NCBI GenBank assembly: GCA_963732695.1
Contig: CAVTAP010000004.1
Location: forward strand, 1 to 64,000
From: CADEDH01 sp963732695
GTDB lineage: Bacteria; Actinomycetota; Acidimicrobiia; Acidimicrobiales; SZUA-35
DNA: 64,000 nucleotides
Direction of reading: 5' to 3'
Shown: one piece after another, positions 1 to 9,203 of the stretch
Layout of the letters: the number at the start of each line of letters is the position of its first letter
Numbering within the stretch: position 1 is the stretch's first letter
Translations under genes and position numbers: made by a program
The notes under the pieces: generated by a model
Databases searched by the model: none
What the model saw: only the letters and a program-made list of their open reading frames with translations
What the model was told of the DNA's origin: nothing

Positions 1-22
1 GGGTGCTGTCAGTGCACCCACC

Positions 23-658
23 ATGGTCGCCCCCGAGAACCAACGCGCACATGAGCATCCAACAATCGGTGCTCAAAGCTTGGACAATCTGAGTGACTCA
101 GGCACTCTCCATAACGCTGCGCAGATCGGCGGCCCTCTGGGTCAGCCGATAGCTCTTCCGAATTCAGAGGTAGCTTCTGGGAGGGATCGGACTGCGTGGC
201 CTTCTCCCCGTTGGGTTGCCCTTGCGGTGGCGTTGACCGCTCTCGCGCTTGTACTGCTCTACTTCCTCCAAACCAGCCGGGCACGGCTGTCGTTCCTGCC
301 GCCTGGATCGGATGACACTCCCAACACAACAGCTCCCCGCGAGCTGGTGCGAGTTGAAAGTGGAACCTCTGACGCTGACGATTTCATCAGGTATCTAGTG
401 AATAGCGATGGTACCGTCGTAGAACTCAACCACGAGATCACTGGTAGACCTGGACCTGGCGACGTGAGCGTAGAGTATGACTGCACGGCCGCCGCGGGCT
501 GCAGTACTGTTCGCATTCAAGATAGCCAAGTCACCTATGAACCGATCGAGGGCGGAGTGTGGTTCCGGGGCTGCTATCGAGTTGTAGTCGATGGAAACGG
601 CTACGGTGCGCAGGCGCTCGACTTAGAAATGACGTACCGGGGCTCGACGTGCCCGTAG
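23..658 (+). CDS. Hypothetical membrane-anchored protein
   Basis: I do not recognise a family. The 211-residue product has a polar N-terminal stretch of about 60 residues, one clear hydrophobic segment at about residues 63-82 (rich in A, L, V) followed by a basic turn (TSRAR), then a polar extracytoplasmic-type domain of about 125 residues. That domain has four cysteines (in DCTAAAGC, RGC and the C-terminal STCP), which could form two disulfides outside the cell. The N-terminal length puts the membrane segment internally, like a single-pass protein rather than a cleaved signal peptide. The start is the first in-frame ATG and lies close to the window edge, so a longer N-terminus cannot be excluded. 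No neighbour gives functional context. Confidence 0.5.
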   Translation: MVAPENQRAHEHPTIGAQSLDNLSDSGTLHNAAQIGGPLGQPIALPNSEVASGRDRTAWPSPRWVALAVALTALALVLLYFLQTSRARLSFLPPGSDDTPNTTAPRELVRVESGTSDADDFIRYLVNSDGTVVELNHEITGRPGPGDVSVEYDCTAAAGCSTVRIQDSQVTYEPIEGGVWFRGCYRVVVDGNGYGAQALDLEMTYRGSTCP

Positions 659-1093
659 TCGACTGTGCGCTTCTATCTGTTATCAGCGCAGCTGACCAGC
701 TCTCGGCCAGCGGGGCGAGAGCCGCTTTTCGTAATTTTCTGAAGTGGACGGGAATCCGCTGAGAGAGAGCAGTTCAGGCAGTTCACCTGGCTTTCACAGC
801 GCCGACTCTCGCCGATGAGAGCTATCGAGAGAGTCAAACTCTTAACTCTTGGCACCGGACAGCCCAGTCATCCGCCCGCGGGCAGGTCCGCGAGAGGGGG
901 CCGGTACGAATCGATGGGCAAGGAAGGCACACGATCTGCTCTATCCTCGAGCGCAGCCTCAAGGGTTCCGGAGGCCCCGGAAGGTGCGCTTCGCTCGGCT
1001 CGTTAGCTCCCGTCCGACCTGTACGGCTGAGGCTGGTTCGCCGTTGAGGCGCCGGAGGTACCGCTGGGACTCGGGGGAGTCGGCCAGTGATCC
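659..1093. other. Gene-less stretch before the IS
   Basis: About 430 bases with only short open frames and no recognisable protein in any of them. I see no tRNA-like fold or clear promoter. It ends at the left terminal repeat of the insertion sequence. Confidence 0.4.
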
Positions 1094-1117
1094 GGCTCTT
1101 CTCAGCGGAGTGGGGAG
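1094..1117 (+). repeat. IS left terminal inverted repeat
   Basis: The first 11 bases (GGCTCTTCTCA) and last 8 (GTGGGGAG) pair exactly with the right end at 2503-2526; five central bases differ. Confidence 0.85.
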
Positions 1118-1147
1118 TGAGGGGTAGCTGAGGGTCCACCACGAGGT

Positions 1148-1207
1148 GCGGGGATCTCGTCATCGTTGCGGCTGTTCGAAGGCTGCGACGAGTGTGGAGA
1201 TCCCCGC
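1148..1207 (+). promoter_or_regulatory. Hairpin that sequesters the transposase Shine-Dalgarno
   Basis: Perfect 11-bp inverted repeat: GCGGGGATCTC at 1148-1158 and GAGATCCCCGC at 1197-1207, loop 38 nt. The right arm begins inside the GTGGAG ribosome-binding sequence (1194-1199) and ends immediately before the GTG start at 1208. A transcript reading in from outside would contain both arms and could hide the ribosome site. A transcript starting inside the loop would lack the left arm. This layout resembles the known protection of IS elements from impinging transcription; its use here is inferred. Confidence 0.55.
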
Positions 1208-2518
1208 GTGGATGACGGTACTGGGCTGGCTGAGGCGCTGCTCGGCTTGGACGGATTCAGGGTCCTGGCGGTGGTCGAGTCTGGGTCGGGTGAGTTGACG
1301 ATCACGGTCGAGTCCACGACGACAGCGACTGGCTGTGCGGCGTGCGGGGCCAGGGCTGAGGCCCAGGACCGGCGGCCGGTGACCTACCGGGATCTGGAGT
1401 GCTTCGGGCGGCCGGTGCGCCTGGTGTGGCGCAAGCGGCGGTGGCGGTGCCGGCAGGAGGACTGCGAGGCCAGGACGTGGACCGAGACCGATGAGGCGAT
1501 GGCGTCGCGGGTGTTGTTGACCCGCCGGGCGGCGATCGATGTGACCGTGATGGTTGGTCGTGACGCCCGCCCGGTGGCTGAGCAGGCCCGCCGGTTCGGG
1601 GTGGCGTGGGACACCATCCACGACGCGGTGGAGGAGTTCGGCCGACCCCTGGTTGATGACCCGGCCCGGGTCGGGACCGTCCGCCAGCTCGGTGTCGATG
1701 AGACGTCGTACAAGGCGGCCACCCCGGAGGCCGCCACCGTGTATGCCACGGGGATGATCGACCTCGACCGTCGGATCGTGATCGACCTGATCGAAGGCCG
1801 TAGTGGGTCTGACCTGCGGCGATGGCTCTTGCGTCAGCCCGGCGGGTGGTTGCGGGCGGTGAAGGTGGTGGCCACCGATCTGACCGACGCCTACCGATCG
1901 GGGATGGTCGGGTTGTTGGACCACGCCCGCAAAGTGGCCGACCCGTTCCACGTCGTGCGGGTCGCTCAGCGGTGCCTGGACGCCATCCGCCGCCGGGTCC
2001 AGAACGACACCCTCGGCCATCGTGGCCGCAAGCGCGACCCGCTCTACAAGATCCGCAAGATCCTACTCACCGGCGATGAACGCTTGACCGACAAAGGCCG
2101 CACCCGACTCCTCGAGGGCCTCCGCCTCGGCGACCCCCACGATGAGGTCCTCGGCGGGTGGCTGGCCCGGGAGATGGTCCGAGACATCTACCTCACCGAC
2201 TCCATCAACCTGGCCACCATCCTGTTGGGCCGGACCATACGGGCCTGCCTGGACGACGACGTGCCCGAGCTCCACACCCTCGGGCTGACCCTGCGCAAGT
2301 GGTGGACCGAGATCTTGAACCACCACCGCACCGGCGCCTCCAACGGCCCGACCGAAGGCCTGAACCTGTGCATCAAGAAGGTCAAACGAGCCGGGCACGG
2401 CTACCGCTGCTTCGCCCACTACCGGCTACGAGTTCTACTCCACGCCGGCGGCTGCGACTGGGCCAAACTCACCACCCGACCCGCCCCCATCCGAACCCGC
2501 CGCTCCCCACGCAAATGA
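1208..2518 (+). CDS. ISL3-family transposase
   Basis: DDE-type transposase of 436 residues that would catalyse movement of the element. The N-terminal zinc-binding region shows C-x2-C (GCAACGA) followed by a second C-x4-C (CRQEDC) about 45 residues on. A helix-turn-helix-like stretch (RRFGVAWDTIHDAV) follows, then the catalytic core with LGVDETSYK (first Asp), VATDLTDAYRSG (second Asp) and the C-terminal ASNGPTEGLN (Glu). The GTG at 1208 is preferred because it has GGAG eight bases upstream; an in-frame TTG at 1166 would place the start inside the upstream hairpin. The stop codon lies within the right terminal repeat, which is common in compact elements. No frameshift is seen, in contrast to the genes on its right. 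Confidence 0.93.
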   Translation: MDDGTGLAEALLGLDGFRVLAVVESGSGELTITVESTTTATGCAACGARAEAQDRRPVTYRDLECFGRPVRLVWRKRRWRCRQEDCEARTWTETDEAMASRVLLTRRAAIDVTVMVGRDARPVAEQARRFGVAWDTIHDAVEEFGRPLVDDPARVGTVRQLGVDETSYKAATPEAATVYATGMIDLDRRIVIDLIEGRSGSDLRRWLLRQPGGWLRAVKVVATDLTDAYRSGMVGLLDHARKVADPFHVVRVAQRCLDAIRRRVQNDTLGHRGRKRDPLYKIRKILLTGDERLTDKGRTRLLEGLRLGDPHDEVLGGWLAREMVRDIYLTDSINLATILLGRTIRACLDDDVPELHTLGLTLRKWWTEILNHHRTGASNGPTEGLNLCIKKVKRAGHGYRCFAHYRLRVLLHAGGCDWAKLTTRPAPIRTRRSPRK

Positions 2519-2526
2519 GAAGAGCC
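2503..2526 (-). repeat. IS right terminal inverted repeat
   Basis: Reverse complement starts GGCTCTTCTCA and ends GTGGGGAG, matching the left end at 1094-1117. The transposase TGA stop (2516-2518) is inside it. Confidence 0.85.
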
Positions 2527-2610
2527 AGACAGGTACTCGTCTGTCGCCCATCGCAGATCCGATCTTGATGCAGTCATCCTGTGCTCGTCATCACGAGCGA
2601 CCAGATCTCG

Positions 2611-3792
2611 CTAGAGAGCAGAAGACCCTGGATCGACCAATGGGAGACGATGCAGCGCCTCGTGGTGGCCCTCGAGTTCGGAGCCAGTGGCTCGTTGGCG
2701 TCGCCTATCTGGGTGGATGTGATCGCTGGTCCGGCCCGCCATCCCGTGCAGTTCAGTTTCCTTTTTGCCTTCGAAAGCTGCGGTGTCTCGGCCTGCCTCC
2801 TTCGCCGCATAGAGGGCGGAGTCGGCGGCTGCGAGGGTTTCCGACCACGTCTCACTTCGCCTCTTGACAGCTACTCCTGCGCTAAAGGTAGTCAGAGGCC
2901 GAGTGTCACGCCAGTCTTGGAGTAGGCGATAAACGTCTGCCCGATAGTCCTCGACATCCTTGCGCAGAATCGCCAGAAATTCCTCTCCACCGTAGCGTGC
3001 GCAATCATCCCTGTCGGATAAGCGGCCCACCAGGAACGAACCTAGCTCTTGCAGCACCAGGTCTCCCCGGGGATGGCCATAGGTGTCGTTGATTGACTTA
3101 AAATTGTCGAGGTCCAGGATTACAAGCGCTTCGCCGTCGGCAATGTTTTCCAATCAAGCGTTCGCGTGTCGACGATTGCCGATTCCCAGTCAAGTCGTCT
3201 GTGAGGTTCGCTCGGGTGAGTGCGGCCAACGCCACTTGGCGTGCGCACTCTGCCTGCTCGATTGCGGCGGAGCGGCGAGCTAGAGACTCGGCGATTAACA
3301 CTGACACGGGGACTGCGATGGTCAGTGAAGCAGCAGTGGCAGCGCCGAAATGGGTATCCCGAATGCAATCGGTGCGGCGAAACTCAAGATGGCGACGGGC
3401 GTCATCGCCAAGCCGTGCCACGGTGGCTGGTTTAGCCCGACCCAGACGAACACAAGGACGAACCAGATGGGGTATGTGTCGTCAGGTAGCACCCCAGCCA
3501 CACAATTGATAGATAGCTCCGCAAAGGCGATCGTAGGCAGAGCGAGCCGAGACCAGGCGGACCAACGTTCCCATGGCAAGCAGAGGATGACAATCCCGAG
3601 CAGGATCAATGTCGAATCGAGCACCAATGCCGTGAACCGGCGTTCCATCGGACTGGGCAGCGCGTCGTGAACGATACTGGCTGCGCCTGCGACTAGGAAC
3701 ATCACTGCTGCCTGAGCAACGGCAGGTCCTTCAGAATTGAGCCAGTCTCGAAGCTGACCCACCTTGGTGGTCGAGCGGCGCGACAAGCCCAT
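2611..3792 (-). pseudogene. Decayed membrane-bound GGDEF protein
   Basis: Remnant of a diguanylate cyclase (2 GTP to c-di-GMP) with an N-terminal multi-pass membrane domain. The first frame (3792 down to about 3345, from MGLSRRSTTKVG) encodes about five hydrophobic segments. The second frame (about 3345 to 3184) encodes a helical linker ending LTDDLTG. The third frame (to 2611) encodes the rest of the GGDEF domain, with LDLDNFKSINDTYGHP and an intact RYGGEEF active-site loop. A one-base insertion near 3184 (GGGAATC where GGGATC would restore TGIGNRR) breaks the domain, and a TGA at 3154-3156 sits where a Trp codon would fit. The active-site motif survives, but the reading frame is destroyed by at least three lesions. 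Confidence 0.85.
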
Positions 3793-3886
3793 CCCACTGT
3801 CTCGGCTCAAGGCGGCGAGAACCTTAGAAGTCCGCCGTTCGGTCGAGGCCGCTCGAGCCAGCGCCGTCGCAATCGGCAGCCGCCAG

Positions 3887-6800
3887 TCACCCCTCGGCGA
3901 TAAGAGCCGGCACTGCACCAGTGCGGCCCCTGGCAAACCAGAGCTCAAGCACAACGGGATCCATGGGGCGAGCCATGTAAAAGCCTGACCGAGTTTACAT
4001 CCGAGCGAGCAAAGGAGATCAAACTCACGGGGATCTTCGATGCCCTCAGCTACCGTTTCGGCACCTCGTCGATGGGCGAGTTCGATGACGCCGCGAACGA
4101 GTAACTCTGCCTCCTTCCGACTGCCTGAGGGCGTCAACATAGCTCTTGTCGATCTTGATTACATTGAACGGCACATCACGAAGATGTGCCAGCCCGGCCG
4201 CGCCAGTACCAAAGTCATCGATAGCGACCCGCATTCCTTGCTCGCGAAGGAGATCGAGTTGACTGCGGATCCACGCGGGATCATCGAGCAGCGTCGACTC
4301 GGTGAGTTCGATTGTTATGCTGCTAGCAGCGACGCCGCTCTCATCCACGAGTCGACCCAGATGAGCAGCCTCTCCCGGATGTTCCAGTTGGCGGGCCGAG
4401 ACATTGACGCTCATGGTGAGATGCTCAGCTCCCTCGACGTGGCGATGCCAATACTGCAACTGGTGGCATGCCCGGCCGAGGACCCAGCGACCGAGGTCGG
4501 TGATCAGGCCCGACCGCTCTGCGAGCGGTATGAACACTGCAGGTGAGACTCTGGACCGCGTTCAGGGTGACTCCAGCGGAGCAACGCTTCGACGCCCCGG
4601 ACCCGCTGGCTAGCTAGTTCAACGATGGGCTGATAGACCACGCTCAGCTCGTTGCGGCCGATTGCCCCTATGAGGTCAGCGGTCAACTCGAAGCGGTCGG
4701 TCACTGTGACCTTCATTATTGGCTCAAAATCGGCGAGGCTTCGCTGACTCCATCCCTGCGCCCTGCTCCGATCGCAACTGACGCATTATTCATCAGTTCT
4801 TGAGCCACCGCCCACCGGTCAGCAGTAATGTCATAGCCCACCGACACCGTGAGCCGTTGCTCTCGACCCGCAATCGGAGTTCAGGCTCATCGAACAGGCG
4901 TGCTAGTCTCTCTGCAACGTCAACCAGCTCATAGCGGTGCTCGCTGATCACGATGACGGCAAACTCATTTCCGCCTATGCGAGCCAGAATGTCTCCTCCT
5001 CGTAAGGAGGCTCGCAGTCAGCGTCGCAACGGTGACGAGGACGTCATTGCCGGCGTCGTAGCCCACCGATTGATTGATTGACTTGAAGTCCTTGATATCA
5101 AGGAGATACAAGCCGAGATGATGGCCGGGACCAAGTCGTTGAAGGCACTGCTGGAGTTCGAAGTGAAGTGTGGAGCGGTTTGGCAGGCCGGTAAGACCGT
5201 CATACAGTGCCTGTGCACGCAGGTCTTCCTCCAGGCGCCGCTGCTCGGTTACGTCACTCACCGTCATCGACCATCCGCCGTCACAGCCATCGGATCGGGC
5301 TGACAGGGTGACCTCGGGCTTGGCGAATTTGGCGGAGGTTCGTAAGGAACTCTAGTTCCACTACCTCCTGATGCAAGACACCATGTTGCTCTGCTAGAAC
5401 TTCGGAGAGGCGCTGAGAAGAGAGATCAGTCAATATCGCTGCAATGTTGGATGCGATTAGATCTGCGCCGTTGAAGCCGAGCAAGCGCACGACATTTGGA
5501 CTGATGTACCCTATTGTAAAGTCGCTCTCTCATCAAGAACATGTCAGAGACTTGGGAAACTGGGAGAGCTCAAACTGCTGCTCGGAGATGGTGAGCGACA
5601 GCTCGGGCCATCTTTGCTATCATGTATATCTCGCAAACTTACTACGAGAGCGTTGATGTCCGGTTCGCTGAGGTGCTCCCGAATTGTCGCCGCTAGCCAG
5701 TGGTAGTGACCGTCACGATGCTGAATTCGGACATCGACCGGTGCATCCTGGGTGCGCACGAGGCTGTCCCGGGTGAGTGCGAGAATTATATGTTGGTCAT
5801 CAGGATGGAAATGGAATGGGAGCTCACTCCCGACCATCTGATCTTCGCTATAGCCCAGTATTCGCTGGCTGGAGGGACTGATCATCGTGATCAATTTGGT
5901 GACAGGATCGAGGAGCACGACGACATCTCCAGAGTCCTGGACTAGCAGGCGGAACCGCTGCTCGGCCCGGCGGATATGTGCTCGCTCGCCCAGGTCAAAG
6001 GCAATGAGGGCACGCTCGACCGTTGAATATATCTGCTGGATTTGTTCAATTTCGGTGGTCGTCAGAACTGGTGATGCCTCGACGAAGGGTGCCGAATCTT
6101 CGATGTCATGCTTCGCGGCGTCAGCGACTATAAAGATGCGGGTGACGTAGCTGATACCCGGTAGATCGGATCTTAACTCTAACCGGTGAATGCTCTCGTG
6201 CCAGGAGGCGGGATCGCTGAGCGGTTCTAGCGCACCTGTGTCTAGCCTGGCAGGTACGTTCTCGGGAACGGTAACCCACTCTGTCCCAGTCCAGCGCAGA
6301 AAGTCTGACTCTAGATAAGGCCTGTTCGCCAGCAGTTTATCGATTGCTCGGCTGCCAAGCTGAAGGATTTGATCGGGTTCGCGAGGCCGCATAATGTCCG
6401 CAATTGACTGACGAAGGGCGCGCTCTCGGATGATCAACCGTTCGCGTTCACGAACCGTTAAGAACAAGTTCGATGACGTAACTAACGCAATCGCACTCAA
6501 GGGCAGCGCAAGGGCGGGAAGCGGTCTAGGATAGGCGACCAAAGCAACGCCAACGATGAGAAATGACCCCGACCAAGTAGATGGTGCGCACAAGGCCAAG
6601 GGGTGCCTGCTGCCCCGCGATCGGGCTCTCGAGTTCTTTCGCACTCGGATGAGTGATTGCGGCTGCGGCGAAACAATGCCGGCCGTCGCTGATGCCACAC
6701 CAATTCGTCGGAACTCCGGGTGCCCTGCAGCGACAGCGAGAAAGCCAAGCTCTGATATGGCCGTTGACCCAACCCCAAACGCAAGATAGGTCACGCTCCC

Positions 6801-7330
6801 ACTACGAGTCGATGAGCCAAACATCAACTGCATGACAAGGAATACCAAAGCCAGCGAGAGTGGGAGGAACATCAGGGATGCCAGCAGGGGATAGCCATCG
6901 AGCCGGTGGGTGAGGCGGGGAGCAGCCCAAGCGAGGGAGGCGAATGCCAGCCACAGCGTGCCCAGTAGGGCATCCCCGATGGATCTCGTCTGCCGCGCCA
7001 TGGTCCTGGCCGTCAGGACCCCTCTGATACCGACGAGGAATAGGATGTACCCTCCGGCTAGTACTACGTCGCCTAGATCGATAGGGCCGACGTCCGGTTG
7101 GGCGAGCGTGTGGAGTTCAGAGACGACAGGGGCAAAGCCGATGAGAACTGCGCCCTGAGTCAGGCGTCGCCAGCCAACGGATCCGCGCAGCTGCCGCACT
7201 GACGAGACCGAGACCGTGATTGCTAGGAAGACCACCAGGCCCGCTGGACCGCGTCGGACCAAGGCGACGGGAGCGCGGCTGTAGCCGCTACAACCGCCAC
7301 GATCAGAGCTAGGCGGTTCGGAGCCGACAT
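3887..7330 (-). pseudogene. Decayed membrane-PAS-GGDEF-EAL protein
   Basis: Remnant of a large c-di-GMP signalling protein of about 1100 residues. Reading from 7330 (ATG, MSAPNRLALIVAVV): about seven membrane segments (to about 6500), a linker, a PAS domain (about 5960-5690), a second PAS-like region (about 5600-5290), a GGDEF domain (5267 to about 4720, with a non-consensus GGNEF loop near 4960) and an EAL domain (about 4700-3887; motifs VEALLRW, IELTEST, AIDDFGTG, KIDKSYV, ETVAEGIED). Frame breaks are visible near 7250, about 6650-6750, 5600, 5280, 5000, 4845, 4553, 4110 and 3985; at the last, CAGGC needs one more G to give GQGFYMARPMDP. The restored C-terminus stops at 3887. It lies directly upstream of the decayed GGDEF gene, so both were probably lost together. 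Confidence 0.85.
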
Positions 7331-7388
7331 CCGACTTGGATACAGTCGGAACCCTCCAGACTGAGAGCCGGACCCCTGCTCTCGCAGA

Positions 7389-8063
7389 TTAGCCGAGCGA
7401 GCGTCGTCCTCGGTTGTAGAGGGCTCGCCAGCCGGTGGGCGAAGGGCCGAAGGTATCGATGCCGGTGGACGGGGTTACGCCACCGGACGATGCCCCGTAG
7501 TCCCTACTCGCAGGATCCTTGAAGTAGCCGGACACTGTGCCCATCACTTCTAAGCCCGGAATGCGGGAGTAGACGGCCAGCTCGGGATCAAGGAGCCGAC
7601 CTCGGGCGTTTCGTGCCCGGAGGTACTCCTCGGCACTCGTCGAGTCGCGTACCTTCATACCGAGGCATCCACGATCCCCAGTAGGTTGCAGCTACACCGA
7701 GCCTTACGGTCAGCTCAACTGCCAAGATGAACATTCCTACCGCGGGTCTCCGCGGGGCCTGCCGACTGACAGTCAGATCGACGCCGAACAACACCGACCC
7801 CTCAGGGTCGTGGTTGGTACACCATCCATGATCCGTGAGGTCATACCAGGAGAGGCCATCGGTCCAGTCATACCTAGTAAGCCGCATGAAGCTGGCCCCA
7901 GCTACAACACGACCCTCGTGTTCGGCCACCAGCATTCCAGCAGGGAAACCCCTAGGCGGTGTGCGAGCTGCGTTGAATCGGCAGCCATCTCGTCACCCCA
8001 TTCGCTGGACTGAATGGCTGCATATGCGTTGAGATCGGATTCCACTGCTCGCCGAAAAATCAC
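7389..8063 (-). pseudogene. Frameshifted GNAT-type acetyltransferase
   Basis: Three frames together make a GNAT-like N-acetyltransferase of about 220 residues. The N-terminal part starts at GTG 8063 (reading VIFRRAVESDLNAYAAIQ); the middle part contains GMLVAEHEGRVVAGASF, the typical beta4-beta5 region; the C-terminal part contains GMKVRDSTSAEEYL and YSRIPGLEVMG. Frame breaks lie near 7940 and 7660. The GTG start overlaps the stop of the upstream membrane protein as GTGA, which supports the start and shows the pair was once translationally coupled. Substrate unknown. The breaks and its setting among other broken genes argue for a dead gene. Confidence 0.7.
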
Positions 8064-8593
8064 GTCCTACCCTCCGTCGGCGCTACTCCGCTTCGCTCGC
8101 GCAAGTCGACGTTACGACGAAGGTGCGAGATCACGATCGTCCGCATCGAAACAGTGAGCGCCAAGTCGAACAACGGGACGATCAGGAGACCCCACGCTGA
8201 CCGTGGCAGCCCCGCCAAGACAGCCCAGGCAACCACCAGGGCACTACCGAGAGCACCAGCACTGTTGATAACGAGCCCAAGCCAGAACCAGGGAGTGCGC
8301 CGAAGACCGGCCAAGACCAGGGGCATACGAGTCCGCCAGCGGACTGGATTCAGCCCCAACTCCACGCCGGCAACAAGAGCCATCAGTGCGAGGCCGGTAA
8401 CGAACATAAGCTCGGTGACTAGTCGGCCCAGCCCGAGCCACGGCGCCACGGGGCGGAGTCGGTCAGCTGTTGCTGGTAGTGGCGATCGGACCAGCGACGC
8501 CGTGGACCCGGTCACTAGTAGCCAGAACAGCCATCGACGCCACCGTCCCAGAGTGGGTGCAGTCGATTGGGTTTGAGGGGCCGTTGTTATCAT
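8060..8593 (-). CDS. Four-helix membrane protein, unknown function
   Basis: A 177-residue protein starting at ATG 8593 (MITTAPQTQSTAPT). After a short basic stretch (GRWRRW) there are about four hydrophobic segments: near residues 21-36, 55-75, 88-108 and 118-150, with positive residues between them, and a charged C-terminal tail. I do not recognise the family. A longer open frame extends upstream to 8830, but that extension is not protein-like and lacks a ribosome site; AGGGC lies just before the chosen ATG. The stop overlaps the GTG start of the broken acetyltransferase, so the two formed an operon. Confidence 0.5.
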   Translation of the reverse strand: MITTAPQTQSTAPTLGRWRRWLFWLLVTGSTASLVRSPLPATADRLRPVAPWLGLGRLVTELMFVTGLALMALVAGVELGLNPVRWRTRMPLVLAGLRRTPWFWLGLVINSAGALGSALVVAWAVLAGLPRSAWGLLIVPLFDLALTVSMRTIVISHLRRNVDLRERSGVAPTEGRT

Positions 8594-9203
8594 ATTGCCC
8601 TGAGGTAGGCGGCGGAACCGTTCACAGTAGAGCACACAGCGACGTCCCGCCAACTGAGCCGGTAGGCAGAGAGCTTCGGGAAGCCTGTCGTCAAATGTGC
8701 ATGGTCCGACAATCTTATTCGAGGCGTGAATCTCCTGAGTAATACCCCATAAGGTGGATGACCAAGAGAACCAGCGTTCAGAACACCTATTCGTCGCTAC
8801 CCCGAATCTCAACCCACGCGAAGTCGTCACTGACCGCCAGTGAACGCAACACGACCTTCGGAGCCCCTGATCGCCACCGCCTTGTCGTCACCCAAGGCAC
8901 CTCGCAAGCCAAACCGATGTAGCCGGTTCGGCACCGGACCTCAACCAGCAGTACTCGAAGGATCTGCCCAGGCATGGCGCCGGCCAAGTGGTTCGGGAAG
9001 TTCCGGTGCCGGAGACTGGTTCAGGCCCACGAACTGAGCCTCACCCCTCCAAGCACACCGTTCAGCGACTCCGCCGCCTGAACCTCCGATCGCCGCCGGT
9101 CAGCTCGGGCGGTGCTCCTCCGATGCGGTGATCCGCGCCCCCTGTCGGCGGCGAACGGATGAGAGCTGGGAGCTGAAGCGGCTCCTCGAGGGGGTTGGTT
9201 GCG
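8594..9203. other. Gene-less stretch
   Basis: About 600 bases between a minus-strand operon and a plus-strand oxidoreductase. Short open frames occur on both strands, but none resembles a protein I know. The right end supplies GAGGGGG as ribosome site for the next gene. Probably intergenic or degraded sequence. Confidence 0.35.

Larger units (their letters stand above)
1094..2526 (+). mobile_element. ISL3-family insertion sequence, complete
   Basis: A 1433-bp element with a single transposase gene, bounded by imperfect 24-bp terminal inverted repeats beginning GGCTCTTCTCA at both ends (11 matches, a 5-base mismatched block, then 8 matches). Ends of the GGCTCTT type and a transposase with an N-terminal zinc ribbon are typical of ISL3. 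The 8-bp flanks (agtgatcc left, agacaggt right) do not match, so no target-site duplication is visible; this suggests an old insertion or a rearranged flank. The transposase is uninterrupted, so the element could be active. The neighbouring genes on the right are heavily decayed. Confidence 0.88.

Noticed and set aside
960..1090. Possible tRNA-like fold left of the IS
   Set aside because: GGTTCGCC recalls a T-loop, but no acceptor stem or anticodon arm can be built around it.
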